NCBI RefSeq assembly: GCF_051401765.1
Contig: NW_027480438.1
Location: forward strand, 5,580,001-5,644,000
DNA length: 64,000 bases
Direction: 5' to 3'
From: Calliopsis andreniformis
Taxonomy: Eukaryota; Arthropoda; Insecta; Hymenoptera; Andrenidae
Under the pieces are notes generated by a model. It ran no database searches. It had not been told where the DNA came from and was given only the letters and a program-made list of their open reading frames with translations. A program made the position numbers and the translations under genes. Below are positions 63,661 through 64,000 of the stretch, in pieces; position 1 is the stretch's first letter, and the number at the start of each line of letters is the position of its first letter.

Positions 63661-64000
63661 AATCCTCAATACTCAATCTTCAATCCCCAATACCCAATCC
63701 TCAATCTTCAATCCTCAATCCTCAATCCTCAATCCTCAATTCTCAACACTGAATCCTCAATCCTCAGACCTCAAGCATTAATACTCAACCCTCAGTCCTC
63801 GTCCGCAATCCACAACCCTCAATCCTCAATCCTCAATCTTCAATCATCAATATTCAATCCTCAATCCTCAATCCTCAATCCTCTATCCTCAATCCTCAAT
63901 CCTGAAATGTTCAATCCTCAATACCCAATCCTCAATCTTCAATCCTCAATCCTCAATACTCAATCCTTAATCCTCAATCCTCGATCCTCAATCCTCAATC
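63661..64000 (+). repeat. Last segment, matching 18.5-18.8 kb; array continues past window
   Basis: The words GCATTAATACTC and the TGAAATGT tag (63903) match 18605 and 18733 at an offset of 45,170 bp, as well as the copies near 29.8 and 42.4 kb. The window stops in mid-array (last bases TCAATC), so the higher-order pattern carries on beyond it. Confidence 0.8.

Larger units (their letters stand above)
1..64000 (+). repeat. Continuous heptanucleotide satellite array, unit TCAATCC
   Basis: Seen directly: the window can be divided from base 1 into 7-bp words, nearly all TCAATCC or a one- or two-base variant. Phase is kept for long distances and broken only by rare 6- or 8-bp words. All words are in the same orientation; I found no inverted block. 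The consensus has no G on the + strand, so strand asymmetry is extreme. Pure runs are short (the longest noted is 12 units), so this is a mosaic of variant words amplified in blocks rather than a simple microsatellite. The array enters and leaves the window in mid-repeat, so its true length is unknown. No gene, tRNA, rRNA, transposon end or CRISPR is interleaved. Role unknown; heterochromatic satellite is the best inference. Confidence 0.97.

Noticed and set aside
1..64000. Heptad peptide repeat as a coiled coil or structural repeat protein
   Set aside because: The 7-residue period is forced by 3 x 7 bp. Proline in every heptad is unfavourable to a coiled coil, and there is no independent evidence for translation.
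1..64000. CRISPR array
   Set aside because: Modules 1 and 2 look like conserved repeats separated by variable stretches, but the stretches are the same heptamers, spacing is irregular, and no leader or cas gene is present.
1..64000. Telomere repeat
   Set aside because: GGATTGA has 7 bp and a GG like TTTAGGG, but it differs at several positions, is highly variable, and forms long higher-order blocks that are not typical of telomeric DNA. Subtelomeric position is still possible.
1..64000. Human-type satellite II/III
   Set aside because: Those are based on a 5-bp GGAAT unit. Here the period is clearly 7 bp.
1..64000. Ribosome-binding sites (GAGG) on the - strand
   Set aside because: GAGG occurs once per unit on the - strand only because of the consensus. 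TGA in the same unit closes every frame within 21 bp.
1..64000. tRNA, rRNA, riboswitch or terminator hairpins
   Set aside because: The near absence of G on the + strand rules out long stems. The only dyad found is the 12-bp one in module 1, too short for a terminator and without a T-run.
1..64000. Inverted copies or palindromic arms in the array
   Set aside because: I looked for GGATTGA-type words on the + strand and saw none; the array is entirely direct.

Overview
The whole 64,000-base window is one uninterrupted tandem-repeat (satellite) array. I see no protein gene, RNA gene, mobile element or single-copy stretch in it. The unit is a 7-bp word whose commonest form on the + strand is TCAATCC (GGATTGA on the other strand). 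Common one-base variants are TCAATAC, TCAATCT, TCAACCC, TCAGTCC, TGAATCC, TCAATTC, CCAATCC and TCTATCC. All copies point the same way, the + strand carries almost no G, and the array runs off both ends of the window. The host cannot be identified. Tens of kilobases of nested satellite are most typical of heterochromatin in a large eukaryotic genome. Heptanucleotide direct repeats also occur in some bacteria (Beggiatoaceae, heterocystous cyanobacteria), but as short intergenic runs.

There are three levels of order. Level 1 is the heptamer. Level 2 is a set of recognisable modules made of diverged heptamers. The main one (module 1) is 168 bp, exactly 24 heptamers, with 85 occurrences (83 apparently full, 2 partial) in five sequence subtypes. 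It contains the only recurring dyad in the array (ACAATCAATTGT or a decayed form). A second module (module 2, about 167 bp) carries a CpG-containing CGTCCG and a fixed one-base phase slip. Level 3 is long segmental duplication of these mosaics.

Layout: 1-8840 is a left domain rich in module subtypes A and B, with local tandem duplications of about 2.25 kb and 1.08 kb. 8841-17180 is a more heterogeneous middle domain with subtypes C, D and A' and one unusual half-module at 13469-13580. 17181-64000 is a right domain of nearly identical long copies. It holds a 4,462-bp tandem pair (18630-27350), a 12.6-kb tandem pair (28236-53457), a partial third copy (53458-59685), and further partial copies to the end, joined at mosaic junctions.

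The many long + strand reading frames are by-products of the repeat. Seven is not a multiple of three, so all three + frames read the same peptide word NPQSSIL. The opposite strand has TGA in every heptamer and so is closed in all frames. The window is best annotated as one higher-order satellite with a documented internal structure. Its function (centromeric, subtelomeric, other heterochromatin or none) cannot be told from sequence alone.
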